From: Myotis daubentonii | Lineage: Eukaryota > Chordata > Mammalia > Chiroptera > Vespertilionidae | Assembly: GCF_963259705.1 (NCBI RefSeq) | Contig: NC_081851.1 | Span: 59,852,855 to 59,916,854 of the forward strand | DNA length: 64,000 nucleotides | Direction of reading: 5' to 3' | In this document: piece by piece, positions 10,246 to 20,533 of the stretch | Numbering within the stretch: the first letter of the stretch is position 1 | Layout: every line of letters starts with the position of its first letter | Notes under the pieces: generated by a model | Databases searched by the model: none | What the model was told of the DNA's origin: nothing | What the model saw: the letters and a program-made list of their open reading frames with translations, nothing else | Translations under genes and position numbers: made by a program

Positions 10246-12658
10246 GCCACGTCTTTGCATTGGTGCACATCACTGAGGGTTATATTTTAAGGTGCGAGCG
10301 ATTCATCGCAGTGGCAGTTGACTCACAAGCCTTGTGTGTGCAGCAGAAGGGAACCGTTGGCACTTCGTGAAAGATTTCTCAAAATGCCAACAAATGGTAT
10401 TCTGAGAATTTGTCATTGCCAGGTGTAAAGTATCATCTATCACACTCCGATTGTATTTACCTTTTTACACAATGGTTATCTTTTTCACTGAAGTATCTTT
10501 AAATAGAGTTATCCAGATTTTTCATTGAATTAGGGTGAAAACCTAAAAAAGCAAACCCATATATGATTACAGTACCTCCCAAGGCTTCATTTAAATGCCC
10601 AAATAATGGCTGGTGAGGGGGCAGGTTGAGATCAAAAGTCAATAATACCAAATTTGGTAATTTTTTAAACCTCATCTGTTAAATGGAGGTCCCTGAGGTC
10701 CTCAGGATGATTCTTGGGGTTACAGATGAACCTGTCCAACCAAGTACATTTCCATTCGTAAATATATTTGGAAGATACTAGAAGATTCAGAGAAAAATAT
10801 AATTGAATCTGCAGAGCACCATACTACCCAAATCAACCAGGGTTATATATTCTAATAATCCTGATAAGGTAGTCTGGTCTTTTGTCTTCTAAATTTATAT
10901 TTTTGTATGCAAACATGTTTATGGAGCATCCACTTTTTCCTTGACTCTGAGTTTTTGTTCAGTCATTGAAGTTCACAAGTGGTTGAGATAGGGTATATGG
11001 AAGTATTCAGGTTCTGAAAATGCGTTGCCAGATTAAAGTAAAAGCATACTTTTCTCCCAAAGATTTGAGTGGAATAAGGTGACTTAATGAACTACATCTC
11101 TTGTTAATCTGTAGTTGTATATTGATTTCAGAATTATTTAATTTAACTCCTGTAATGACTTTATTATTTATTAACAGATTGATTTCAGTATTTCATTGGC
11201 ATCCACGTGTTCTCTCATCTCTCATAGGCAGCCTTAGACTATATATCACCAATAATTGCTCAGTTTATGGGAATATTAGTCCAACTAGTAATTTTACCAA
11301 GAAAAAACTTTCTCTGAATTAAGGGTCACTTGGGTGAAATGTTAACTCTATTATTCTGTAAAAGTATCATCTGAAATCAATAGAAGTTCCATTTTTATTA
11401 AATATTTGAATATCAGTGAACATTTAAGTGGATATATGTATTCCTGAAAGCTTTAGTTTATATTGAGTATTGTGGCCAGTACTAATTATATTATTTGGAA
11501 TTCTCATATGACTTATTTAGCAATTCAGGCTTTTGTTACAAATTAATTATAGACATGCTATTTAGTCATTAAAAATGGTGGAGATGTTTTCTTTACAAGC
11601 GGATATTCTTGAATTCATGCTTAGAGCTATTTTTAAAAAGAAACAAACTTTGAGAAATAAAAAATGTTTTTTTCTGAAAATTCATGATCTCAGCTAAATT
11701 TTTACCTTTAATACTTATTGCTTGCTTAAACAAAGAAAATATGCTCTTAATTTTAAAATTTATAATACACTAAACAGACTTTTTATGCAAAATTTATTTG
11801 TTAGTATTTAAATTCTGTACTCATACTTAATACTCAAATTAATAGGAAAAAAAATCCTTCTAATTCCTTAAGCCCCTTGAATGTCTCTAGATTTTTTCCA
11901 ATGAAGTGAACACATTGCTTTGCAGAGGTATCTGAACTTATTTGAATGGTATTCCTTTTACTAAATTACTTGTTTCCAACATCCAAGTGGCAAGTCTCCT
12001 TATGCCCTTGAATTGCAAGAGAGTGTCCAGTTTATTCCAGAATCATGCCGATCTGAATTGATCTGGGCTCATAGACCAAATATGTTTTATTGACCGTGAT
12101 CAGCACAAGCCAACACTTTTCTTTTCACCATGCATACCATGTCAAGGAGCTAGATACTCCTAGAGGATGTCTTGCAAGCAGAAACACAGGTCCTGCTTAG
12201 AGAGCAAAAGACTTTCATATGATGATTTTTTTCCATCTAACGCTTGAATACAAAACCTATGAACTTTTTTTTTCTACGTAAAAGGTCTATAGTACACAAT
12301 TTAAATTGGCTTGAGGCCAGTGCAATTACTTATCTTGGTTGCATGCCCAGGTTCATTTCTTGATATAGCCCAGTGACAGATGTTCTCGTTGCAAGAAGCT
12401 TTTGAGTATTTTCCCCCTTTTGTTTCTTAATGTATTATAACCATGTGCCAAAGGCTACATTGAACCATAAGGTAAAACTTAGATAAATTCATATCTCTGG
12501 GACCCCGTTACTGGAAAATTGTTTTCTAAGATGATTGCTGCACTATCATCATGAAAAGATTTTAGATAATTGTTCCAGAAGGTTTATTTTGGATAAGAGA
12601 GTACCATTAAAGACATGTGACCTGTTTTATTTGTTTTTAATTTTTTTGTTTTTATTTT
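10246..12658. other. Repeat-poor AT-rich interval
   Basis: About 2.4 kb with no recognised element. Frames of 60-73 codons are scattered and featureless. The last part (12300-12650) leads into a T-rich and GT-rich tract. Confidence 0.5.
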
Positions 12659-12671
12659 TTGTTGTTGTTGG

Positions 12672-12708
<37 letters not shown>

Positions 12709-12709
12709 G
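12659..12709. repeat. (GTT)n-(GT)n microsatellite
   Basis: Three GTT units and then about 15 GT units, followed by T-rich GTTTGTTT sequence to about 12740. It creates Cys-Val repeat frames that are not genes. Confidence 0.93.
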
Positions 12710-13067
12710 TTTTGTGTGGGGTTTGTTTGTTTTTTTTGTCTTTATCTCTTTTGACCAGTTCTTTAGGCAGAGATCATGATTAGGGGCCACATTTTAAGTT
12801 CCTTATCAATTTTAGAATTCACTTGCACTTTTCCCCCTTTTTTTAATGCTAGGTCAGAACTAACCCAGTTGGATCTAGCAAATGTAGAGAGAAAGGCAGT
12901 TGGGACAGATTTAGTCAATTAAAATTTAGAAGAGAGTTCTTAGGAAAGAAAATATTTATCTAGGCGTGCAGGCAGCTACCTTGACTAATCTTTTGATTCT
13001 TCAGAAATTGCTTTGTTTTGGAACTTAGCAACAAAAGTAATATAGTGTTCACTGTATTATTGGGCTA

Positions 13068-13107
13068 ATCATCATCATTATTATTATGCTGATATGATGA
13101 TGATGAT
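13068..13107. repeat. Inverted ATC/GAT trinucleotide repeat
   Basis: ATCATCATCAT (13068-13078) is followed by ATT units and then ATGATGATGATGAT (13094-13107). The two arms are perfect complements over at least 11 bp around a 15-bp spacer, so a single strand can fold into a hairpin. Confidence 0.85.
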
Positions 13108-13119
13108 ATTAACAAGCTA

Positions 13120-13515
13120 AAAAGGGGGAAAATGTATGATAATCTCAATAGATGTGGAAAAAGAAATGACTAAATCCAATATCCATTACTAATAAAAACT
13201 CTCAAAAAAACTAGGAATAAAAGGGAAGTTCTTCAGCCTAATAAAGGGCATAGATGAGAAACTTAAAACTAACATCCCCCTTAACAATGAAAAACTGAAT
13301 GCCTTTCCCCTGAGATCAGGAACAAGACAAGGCTTTCTGATCTCAAGGATCGTATTCAACATTATATTGGAGATTCTGGATAGTGAAAAAAAAAGACATC
13401 CCTATTGGAAAGGCAAAAGCAAAACTGTATTCAAAAACAACGTAATGATCTATATAATTAAGATCTGCTGGTATCTACAAAAGCAAAACTACTAAAAGTA
13501 GTAAGAAATGTAAAA
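13120..13515 (+). pseudogene. L1 ORF2 reverse-transcriptase fragment, decayed
   Basis: Reading 'ATGATAATCTCAATAGATGTG' onward gives ISIDVEKEMTKSNIHY followed by two stops, recognisably the RT motif A region of L1 ORF2 (the first catalytic Asp lies in SID). Further on, RSGTRQGFLISRIVFNIILE matches the conserved SGxRQGxxLSPxLFNIxLE block, with Cys-Pro lost. Several stops and frame shifts and the missing flanks show an old, dead L1 piece. It lies right after the ATC/GAT hairpin. Confidence 0.88.
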
Positions 13516-14384
13516 CCAGCCTGCATTTGCTACAATTGATAACGTGTAACACTACATCGGACAAGTCATGACGACAAATCTAAAATAAGAGCTTCTGATT
13601 CTCTTCATGTGATGAGCTTGGTATCCAGCCCCATCTTGTATTTTTTAGTGAACATGTTCTATTGGTTTTGGAATTAGAAGTCCCTCCTTAAAAATACTTG
13701 GGAATCTTCAGGAGACATAGGGGAATGTTTGTGTCATAGAATGCAGTTTCCTGAACCACTGTTAGACGATGTGTAGTGCACAACTCTAGAGAAAACCATT
13801 AACATAATCTATGGTGAAGAACAGTGCTTCTCACAGTTGTTCATCATAATGACCCTGGTGGCTTGAGCCCTTGTAGTATAAACAAGATCCATTCTTGTAG
13901 CTTTCAACCTGATGAATAAGCAAATAGGGTGATTCAAAGTACCCTATTAAGAGGACTTTCCTATAAGGTAAAGATGAGTAAAAACAAGCTCAGCAAAGGT
14001 ACCAGTTGAAATGACGCTCCTGTAAACTTTGCAACAAGACAGAGGTGACTTGCATGTTTCAGATATCAAGCAAACAGCCTAAAGCTTGAAGATGAAGCCT
14101 ACACCATGAATTCTGGGTTTAGCTAAGAGAGATGATGCCAATTTAAGATCAAAAGGAGTGAAAAGGAGCTGTACTTCTTTGAGATTCAAGGGCATAAAAG
14201 CAAGGGAGGAGGGGTCAAGACCCCACACATGTATTTCCTTTCACAAGATTCCCTTTGTATTGATTCATATTTGATGCCAAAGAATTGAGTGTTTTCTGAG
14301 TTCAGACGATGGCAAGGGCACCTTGCTTTTACTTTTGTTATAGGTTCTAAAAGATAGTTTGTAGGAGCAAATAGTAGTGAACCC
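13516..14384. other. Non-coding stretch with a possible hAT scrap
   Basis: Mostly unrecognised. The short piece near 13822-13870 (CAGTGCTTCTCACAGTTGT) resembles the terminal repeat of an ancient MER-type hAT element, but no partner end was found. Confidence 0.4.
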
Positions 14385-14735
14385 GTGTTGCAATCACAAT
14401 GAAGTCTATTTTTAACATTTTTAATTACATAAGAGATCATGTTCATTATTGAAAAATTAGAAGATAAAAATAAGAGAACAAACACAAAACATAACAAAAT
14501 AAAACCTCTCATAATTCTATTACTTGGGGATAGAGCTCTCAATACTTTATGGATGTTCTTCCAGATGTGTTCTTTATATATATGATATATAAAGATGTCA
14601 CACTTTAAATATTCTTCTGTAATGTTTCTTCTATCAACAAGTTATCAAACTTTTTATATCAATATATGCACATCCATATCACCATTTCAGTGCCTCCAAT
14701 TGTCCAATTATATGAATGCACCAACATGATTTTAA
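14385..14735. repeat. Ancient interspersed repeat, class uncertain
   Basis: The block order (AAAAATTAGAAGATAAAAATAAG, then CTCATAATTCTATTACTTGGGG, then TTCTTCCAGATGTGTTC and TTTATATCAATATATGCACA) resembles a common ancient mammalian repeat whose diagnostic piece reads 'ATAATCCCACCACCCAGAGATAACC'. I cannot assign its class from memory. Confidence 0.4.
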
Positions 14736-15344
14736 CTAATCTCAAGGCTTTTAAGCTCTGTTTACTTTTAATTTTCTTTTTTCTTAAGGAACAAAGATTT
14801 CCTCTGTAGCATGATCCTAGCAGAATTTGACTAAAAAGCTACAGCTCTGAATTTTAAATGGCAAAGTGCTTTTGGAGTCATGCTTCTTGAACTGTTCATT
14901 TTACAATGCCATTGAACACTAAACATTCTTTAGTGTTCATTACATGATATGTATGTGCATATTCTGGGCTTCATTGTTCTAATCACAGTACAGATGTAAG
15001 CCTTTTCCACTGGTTGACCTCTTAAGGAACCTCATTAATTTTTTTCATTTCTAAACCTATATATAGATTGATACTAATTTATTACATTTATTTACAATGG
15101 AAAGAAACCCCATATGTTTAGACAATTAACCAATAAGGATTAGCTCAAACTTTTTTTGAGGCTAATGTAAAAATATTTTAAAACCTTCAGCTGGCTCTTG
15201 CATGGCACGAGTATGTGTGAGTATATGCCTGCTGAGCTGCGTTTTGACACTAACATATGACCAAATCCAACTCTTGGGACTGTGGCTGTGAGCTGTTGTG
15301 GAAAATGTATCATTGAGAGGAAGGAGATTGAAGAGGTAATCCCT
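14736..15344. other. Non-coding stretch, nothing recognised
   Basis: AT-rich unique sequence. A 63-codon minus-strand frame at 15162-15353 is featureless. Confidence 0.5.
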
Positions 15345-15470
15345 AAGGTCCATGAGCTTGGGGAGGTCTCTTAGCCTCTCTGGAACAGAGATTGTTCATC
15401 TTTCAAAAGATGGAGTTGGAGAAGGTAGGTCTAAGGTTCCTCCAGAGCAGATATTCTGTGATTCGTCCCT
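15345..15470 (+). repeat. Possible MIR/MIR3 fragment
   Basis: 'GCTTGGGGAGGTCTCTTAGCCTCTCTGGAACAG' and 'TTGTTCATCTTTCAAAAGATGGAG' fit the MIR core (aagttacttaacctctctg, then catctgtaaaatgggg) at low identity. Confidence 0.45.
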
Positions 15471-15884
15471 GATTCAGGGTTGTTGCTATAGACCAAGATA
15501 TTTAGAACCTTGGCTGCTTGACCTACATCCCTGGCCACTAACTTCATCAAACACACTCCTCTTTCTCTCTTATTTGGTCTCTCATCTTATACTGAGATCT
15601 TAACTCTTCCCCTTGCATACCTTCTTCATCTTGTTCTTTCTTTCCTAGTTCCCCAGTTGTGTCCTGTCTCTTGTTTGTGTTCTGTGAAATCTGCCATGTT
15701 CCATTGGGTTAACCCAAGTATTTTTGATCCTGGTGACCCTTGGCTTCCACTGTAAACATACTGCCTGTGACCAAGGCATCCTAAATTGCTCATGAGGGTT
15801 ATTTGGCTCTGCTCCAATTCCATTACATCTGGAAGAAAATAAAATCTTTAATGCTACCTCACTGTCTTGTACACAGTAATTACT
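15471..15884. other. Non-coding stretch, nothing recognised
   Basis: Pyrimidine-rich in its first half. Contains no motif that I can assign. Confidence 0.5.
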
Positions 15885-16250
15885 TAGAATAAATTAGTAT
15901 AGTATTGACACATGCTATAATATGAACTTGAAAACATAATGCCAAGTGAAATAGGTGAGCCACTAAAGGCCATATATTGTATGATTCCATTTGTATGAAA
16001 TAACTAGAATCAGCCAATATACAGAGACAGAAAGTAGGTTAGTGATTGCCAGGGGCTGGGAGAAGGGGAAAAAAGGAGTGACTGGTAATTGGTACAAGGT
16101 TTCTTTTTTGGGTGACTAAAATGTCCTGGAATTAGAGAGTGATGATGGTTGCACAACCTTGTGAATATAATAAAAAAAACACCGAATTATATACTTTAAT
16201 GGGGTGGATTTTATGATATGTAAATTACATCTCAATAAAAAATATTTATT
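15885..16250 (+). repeat. L1M-type LINE 3' end
   Basis: Carries the older L1 3' UTR order: TATGATTCCATTTGTATGAAA, 'TTGCCAGGGGCTGGGAG', 'GATGATGGTTGCACAACCTTGTGAATATA', 'CACCGAATTATATACTTTAA' and 'TATGTAAATTACATCTCAATAAAAAA'. The polyadenylation signal and A-run close it at about 16248. Predates the bat-specific L1 copies elsewhere in the window. Confidence 0.88.
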
Positions 16251-16643
16251 GACTACATAAAATATTCAGGTCATTATTTACTTATACACTAGGAATTGGT
16301 TAGACATTTTGGAATATTTCAATAATCAGTGTTAGGGAGAAGGTTGGGATAATTAGGTTCTGTCCAAAACAGGTGCTTTTAGTTGTGTGCCTTTCAGAAC
16401 CCGAAGTACTTTTCCTTATGGAGGAGCTTCTCTTGATCACTGAAGAGAGTGAGCAGGAGCCACAACAAATATCTGAAAACGCTATTCCTGGTTTGAAAAT
16501 GTAGTTCTTATCCAAAACTCTAAAAATGTACCTTAACTAAGAAGGTAAATAGGGAAGAAATGAGATTTCTTCTGAGGAACTCACTGTCAGCTTGATATCT
16601 GTCCCCTCAAGAGCTAAACTCAGTATATATATAGAAATACATA
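16251..16643. other. Helitron upstream flank
   Basis: Unique-looking sequence. A 71-codon minus-strand frame at 16300-16515 is unrecognised. The A at 16643 forms half of the AT Helitron target. Confidence 0.5.
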
Positions 16644-16860
16644 CTAGAGGCCTGGTGCATGAAATTCGTGCACTGGTAGGGTCCCTAGGCCTGGCTGGTG
16701 ATCAGGGCCAATTGGGGTCTTCTGGCTGCTGGCCGGGGCCTTCCTTCAATCAGTGCTGCCCCTGGTGGTCAGTGCATGTCATAGCAAGCGATCGAACTGC
16801 CGGTCTCCTGGTCAAACTCCCGAAGGGGAACTTTGCATATTAGGCTTTTATGTATATAGA
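16644..16860 (-). mobile_element. HeliBat-type non-autonomous Helitron
   Basis: A 217-bp rolling-circle transposon with all Helitron termini on the minus strand: it begins TC (16860-16859) and ends CTAG (16647-16644). It sits exactly between A (16643) and T (16861), the expected AT target with no target duplication. Eight bases inside the 3' end is the hairpin GTGCATGAAATTCGTGCAC (16655-16673). The body (CTAGGCCTGGCTGGTGATC, GCTGGCCGGGGCCTTC, CCCCTGGTGGTCAG, AACTTTGCATATTAGGC) is the pattern I recognise from HeliBatN elements of Myotis and relatives. No Rep/helicase coding sequence is present, so mobility would have needed an autonomous partner. CpG decay is moderate. Confidence 0.95.
16655..16673 (-). 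other. Helitron 3' subterminal hairpin
   Basis: Near-perfect palindrome GTGCAYGAAATTCGTGCAC, with one mismatch in the arms. In the Helitron family this structure serves as the termination signal of rolling-circle transposition. Confidence 0.88.
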
Positions 16861-16861
16861 T

Positions 16862-18266
16862 ATAACAACAACAATAATACATCAACAAGTTGTATTTCAC
16901 TAGTGACTTTTTTCTACAAAATAATTGATTCAACTAGATATTTCACCATGTCTAGAGGTTTTAAGCTGAGTAAACATAATTTCAGTATCTCCAGTTAGTT
17001 TGGCAGCGCAACCATTCTCAGGACGCACTGCCCCAAATATTTTAGAAGGCCATCTTTTTTGTCCACTTTCCCCAGGCAGATTTATACCCATCATCTTACC
17101 TGCTGAGAGCGCATCCTATTTTTAAAGGCCTCCAGAGAAGAATCTTCTTCAAAGAGAGGGGCTGACAAAGCTTTGCCCTATGCTCCATTCCCAGTGGAGC
17201 TAATCAGCCAGGTGTCTGATCTCCATGGCATCTACCTGGCTCCCTCCTCCCTCACAGGACTGAATGCCACCAGAAATAATTGTGAGCCCCACACATCTTT
17301 AGAGGTTTGGCTTGATTTTTTTTTTCCAACAGAGACATTTCTTCCACTTACTGAGTGAGGTAAACAGCACTCGGATATTAGCAATGATTCCCAGAAGCCC
17401 TGGTGGCTCAGAGCCTTACAGCATCACTTCCTGAGATTCTTATTCTCATTTGCTGCTCAGCAGAAAGGACCCAAGTTCACTCAAACTGGAGTAGCTGGTT
17501 AGTTTCCATCCCACGTTGCATGAATGTGTCTTCTACTTCACCCTTTCCATGCCTTCATGGCACATCTGAAAGCTATCTAGCTCAGTCGTGTCACCTTGCA
17601 GAAGAAACTCAGATGAGGTACAGACTTCCCCTGGATGACCCAGTTAAGTAGTGATGGGTTGAGAATCAGATCTTGAGTGCTAGTTGAGTGAATGCCATGG
17701 TGCCATTCTATTAAATTCCTATCATTCTACTTAAATTCATGCTCCTTCCACCACAGGAAAAAGTATTAAGATAATGTCACTGCAGTAAATCATGAGGCAC
17801 TTTCTACTCAGAAACAGCAAAAGCAGATGCCACAAAGGAGGAGTAACTCCGTGGTTTAACAGAGACCAGCAATTCTCTAGCGGTCCGAATATTGGACGAA
17901 ATGGGCTTCTTAGGCTTGAAAAACAAAGCTCTCTTGAATAATGTTGTTTTGGTTGTATCAGTTCATTTCACTTTATTATTTCTATTTTCTGAATCTCTTA
18001 CTGTTGTTTTTTTCCATGCAGTTAATGACATAGCCCTGGCAACTGTTTTCAGAGTTGGTTAATCAGGAAATTACATTATTACAACCCAGTGCTGCCAAAG
18101 GCCCCTAACACAGGCTGTAGGACTATCCATGTTCCCCTCCGGAGGGTTCCAGAGCCTTTGCTGCTATTTCGTGTCACTGACATGCACAAACTAGACAGAC
18201 ATAGGACAATAGTCCTAAATTGACATTTGCAGGTCTGTTTCCTTTATATGAACAAAGTGTGTTACT
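16862..18266. other. Non-coding stretch, weak MIR-like piece
   Basis: No certain element. The part at 17595-17700 (AGAAACTCAGATGAGGTACAG to AGTGAATGCCATGGTGCC) vaguely resembles a reversed MIR3, at low confidence. Frames of 61-82 codons at 17173-17651 are featureless. Confidence 0.45.
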
Positions 18267-18274
18267 AACTAGAC

Positions 18275-18316
18275 CAGGGGTTGCCAACCTTTTGGACCAC
18301 CGGTTGGCAACCACTG
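18275..18316. mobile_element. 42-bp hAT remnant (two TIRs only)
   Basis: CAGGGGTTGCCAACC at the left and the reverse complement of CAGTGGTTGCCAACC at the right match at 14 of 15 positions, with only 12 bp between. The termini fit hAT elements (CAGNGG...). The 8-bp flanks AACTAGAC (18267-18274) and AGCTGGAT (18317-18324) agree at 5 of 8 positions, a decayed target duplication. It is most simply an extreme internal deletion of a hAT MITE. Confidence 0.75.
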
Positions 18317-18324
18317 AGCTGGAT

Positions 18325-18970
18325 ATCTCTGGTATCCAGGAGCTTAGGCTGCCCATGCTAAGAGGTCTAACCAGAGACTGTCCCCTCTAGCCAGTTTTTA
18401 ATACTAAAATCAAAAGGGAGTGTCGTTCAGGGGGTTTTGGTTTTCTGTGAATTATTTATGTCATGATCTTTTTCAATTTGCGGACTGAAGCAGAACCACC
18501 CTTTAGTACATTGAAAGCAGGAACGCTCTTTCATTAAACAAAAAACTCAGAGATTTGTCTTCTGACTCATCACAATATTCCTTCAACCTAGATGGGTGGA
18601 AAGTATTAGCTTCCCAGTTCTCCGGATAGGAAAATTGGAGCAAAAATGTTGTTTCCTATAGACAACCAATCACAGAGCCTGGCCTGGACTCCAGATCTGC
18701 TGATTTCCACTTCTGTGCAGAAACTGACATTGGGTCTCAACTTAAGAAACTGTATTCTGAAAGGAAAGGTTTGCCATTATTTGGGCAAAGGCTTACTGAC
18801 TTTGGCAACAGGACCGAGTGTCACACTTTCCTTTGGCAACTATGGGTATTCTAGTCAATCAGTGTGTATTTCCAAGAACTTTCCCATGGGCCTACTTTTG
18901 GCTTTCATTTACAAAATGTTGAGGAATCATAACATCTACCAAGTACATGGCTAAAAGTTTGAACTGACAT
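18325..18970. other. Non-coding stretch, nothing recognised
   Basis: Unique-looking. A 102-codon plus-strand frame at 18646-18954 has no recognised domain or exon signals. Confidence 0.5.
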
Positions 18971-18974
18971 GTTC

Positions 18975-19215
18975 TGTGCTAAGCACCCCCTTCTCCATTC
19001 TTCTTTTTATTTGTCCTCAGATGCCCTTGTGCCTCTGTATTCTCCAGCCACAGACTTTTTGTTCTGCCTGAAACATATCCTTCTCTACTCCTGCCTCCCC
19101 ATTAAGATAAACAGCCTACACATCTTCAGCGGGGAACCCAGTGTATGAGGCCACATGCTGATGTAATTTACCTTCGCTCTACCATCTGACTAAGACCGCA
19201 AGCTTACAGCTCTGC
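18975..19215 (+). repeat. Possible L2 fragment
   Basis: A pyrimidine-rich stretch with 'CATTCTTCTTTTTATTTGTCC', 'CTGCCTGAAACATATCCTTCTC' and 'CCATCTGACTAAGACCGCAAGC'. Order and content resemble the L2 3' region at low identity. Confidence 0.4.
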
Positions 19216-19820
19216 TCATCTCCTTCATTCTATGAATGTGGACTCTCCCTGGCTCCCCTCCCACTCAGGTCCCCAAAGTTTATCTGTTTGCTGGCCTGTC
19301 ATCATATTATGCATGGTCAGGTGTCAGATGCATGTGTGTAGGGACATGAGCGTCAGAATAGACAGTGCCTTGGAAATGCATTCACCCTACAGAACCTGTG
19401 GGGGAAAAGACACAGCTGCGTAAGAGCACGCACTAAGGTGAGCCAAGCTACAGAATGTTCCCTTCTGCTTGAATCCACTTAAGTGTTACATGTACACACG
19501 CCCTTTTTGGTTATTTTCTAATGTGAGCATGCAAAGAATGCCAAAAAAAGCAGTGTCAAGTTCCTTTAAAAAAACACATGTGTTTTTTATGACGGTTAAA
19601 AGTCTCATTTTCTTACAGATATCTATACTCTGAATGAATTATTCTGAAAGATAGGCTTTCTTTCTGCCACTGTAGTACATCTGATAAATATATCCATGGA
19701 AATTATGACAATGAAATAGCTAGATGATTATCTTTGGAAATTGCAAGTATGATTTCCACTGGATGAGGCCATAAACGTAAATTATTATAGTTACCAGAGA
19801 ATGTGAGGCGATTAGCAGTT
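19216..19820. other. Non-coding stretch with a perfect palindrome
   Basis: Unassigned sequence. It includes a 20-bp perfect palindrome centred on CACATGTG at 19569-19588, flanked by A and T runs. Confidence 0.5.
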
Positions 19821-19821
19821 T

Positions 19822-19900
19822 ATTTGTTCATCTAACAAACTTTTCCTGAGCACTTACTATGTGCCAAATGCTCAGTACACACTCTGAAATGATAGTCACT
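19822..19900 (+). repeat. Ancient LINE 3'-end fragment
   Basis: 'TTTGTTCATCTAACAAACTTTTCCTGAGCACTTACTATGTGCCAAATGCTCAGTAC' is a diverged form of the widespread LINE 3'-end block ATTCATTCAACAAATATTTATTGAGCACCTACTATGTGCC; L1ME and L2 origin are not separated here. Confidence 0.55.
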
Positions 19901-19984
19901 CTTTTTCCTGAACAGTGTGCACACAGCTCTATACTTGATCCATCATTTCAATGATTAATGCTCCTGTCTGCCTCTCCCCTACAC

Positions 19985-20217
19985 CAGTGGTTCTCAATGC
20001 TTCCCTTCCCCCCGGGGCATATGTAATGCCTGGAGACACTTTTTTCATTGTCAAACTGGGAAGGTGTTACTGATATCTAGTGGTTAATGGTTCTACTGAT
20101 ATCTAGTGATTAGAGGCCAGGGATGCTGCTGAACATTTTATAATCTACCGGGCATCCTCCCACAACAGTGAATCATCAACCCTAAATATGAATAATCCTG
20201 AGTTTGAGAAACCCTGC
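19985..20217 (+). repeat. MER5A hAT MITE
   Basis: Starts CAGTGGTTCTCAATGC and ends GAGTTTGAGAAACCCTG. Internal GTAATGCCTGGAGACAC, 'GATATCTAGTG', 'GAGGCCAGGGATGCTGCT' and 'CACAACAGTGAATCATC' are the MER5A signature. The flanks CCCTACAC and CCTCAGAC agree at 5 of 8 positions. A 26-bp unit (around TACTGATATCTAGTGGTTA) is tandemly duplicated at 20068-20119, which is not part of the consensus. Confidence 0.92.
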
Positions 20218-20305
20218 CTCAGACTATGTGACCTTGAGGACAGAGACTATGTCATAATCGTCTTTGTATCTCCACTACCACATACATAGTAGGGCCTGCC
20301 CAAGT
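20218..20305 (+). repeat. L2 3' terminal fragment
   Basis: 'GACCTTGAGGACAGAGACTATGTC' and 'TCTTTGTATCTCCACTACCACATACATAGTAGG' are the L2 3' end pattern, directly abutting the MER5A copy. Confidence 0.65.
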
Positions 20306-20373
20306 GGTGATGGTGACAATAAGGTTGAAATGCCAGGAGTGCAAAGGTGAATGGGACTCAGCCCCTTCCTAGA

Positions 20374-20533
20374 GCCGTGCCACTCAAATGTGTCCTGACA
20401 ATAGAATTGCTCTGACCTGGGAAGTTGTTAGAAATATAGAATCTCAAGCCCCATTCCAGACCCACTGAAATAAAATCTGCATTTTACCAAAACCTTCACT
20501 TGATTTAACGCTCACTAAAATCGAGAAGCACTG
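20374..20533. repeat. Ancient hAT (MER-type) relic
   Basis: 'GAATTGCTCTGACCTGGGAAGTTGTTAGAAATATAGAATCTC' and 'CATTCCAGACCCACTGAAATAAAATCTGCATTTTACC' match a common mammalian hAT-Charlie MITE. The right end GAGAAGCACTG is a decayed TIR. The family name is not assigned. Confidence 0.65.
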
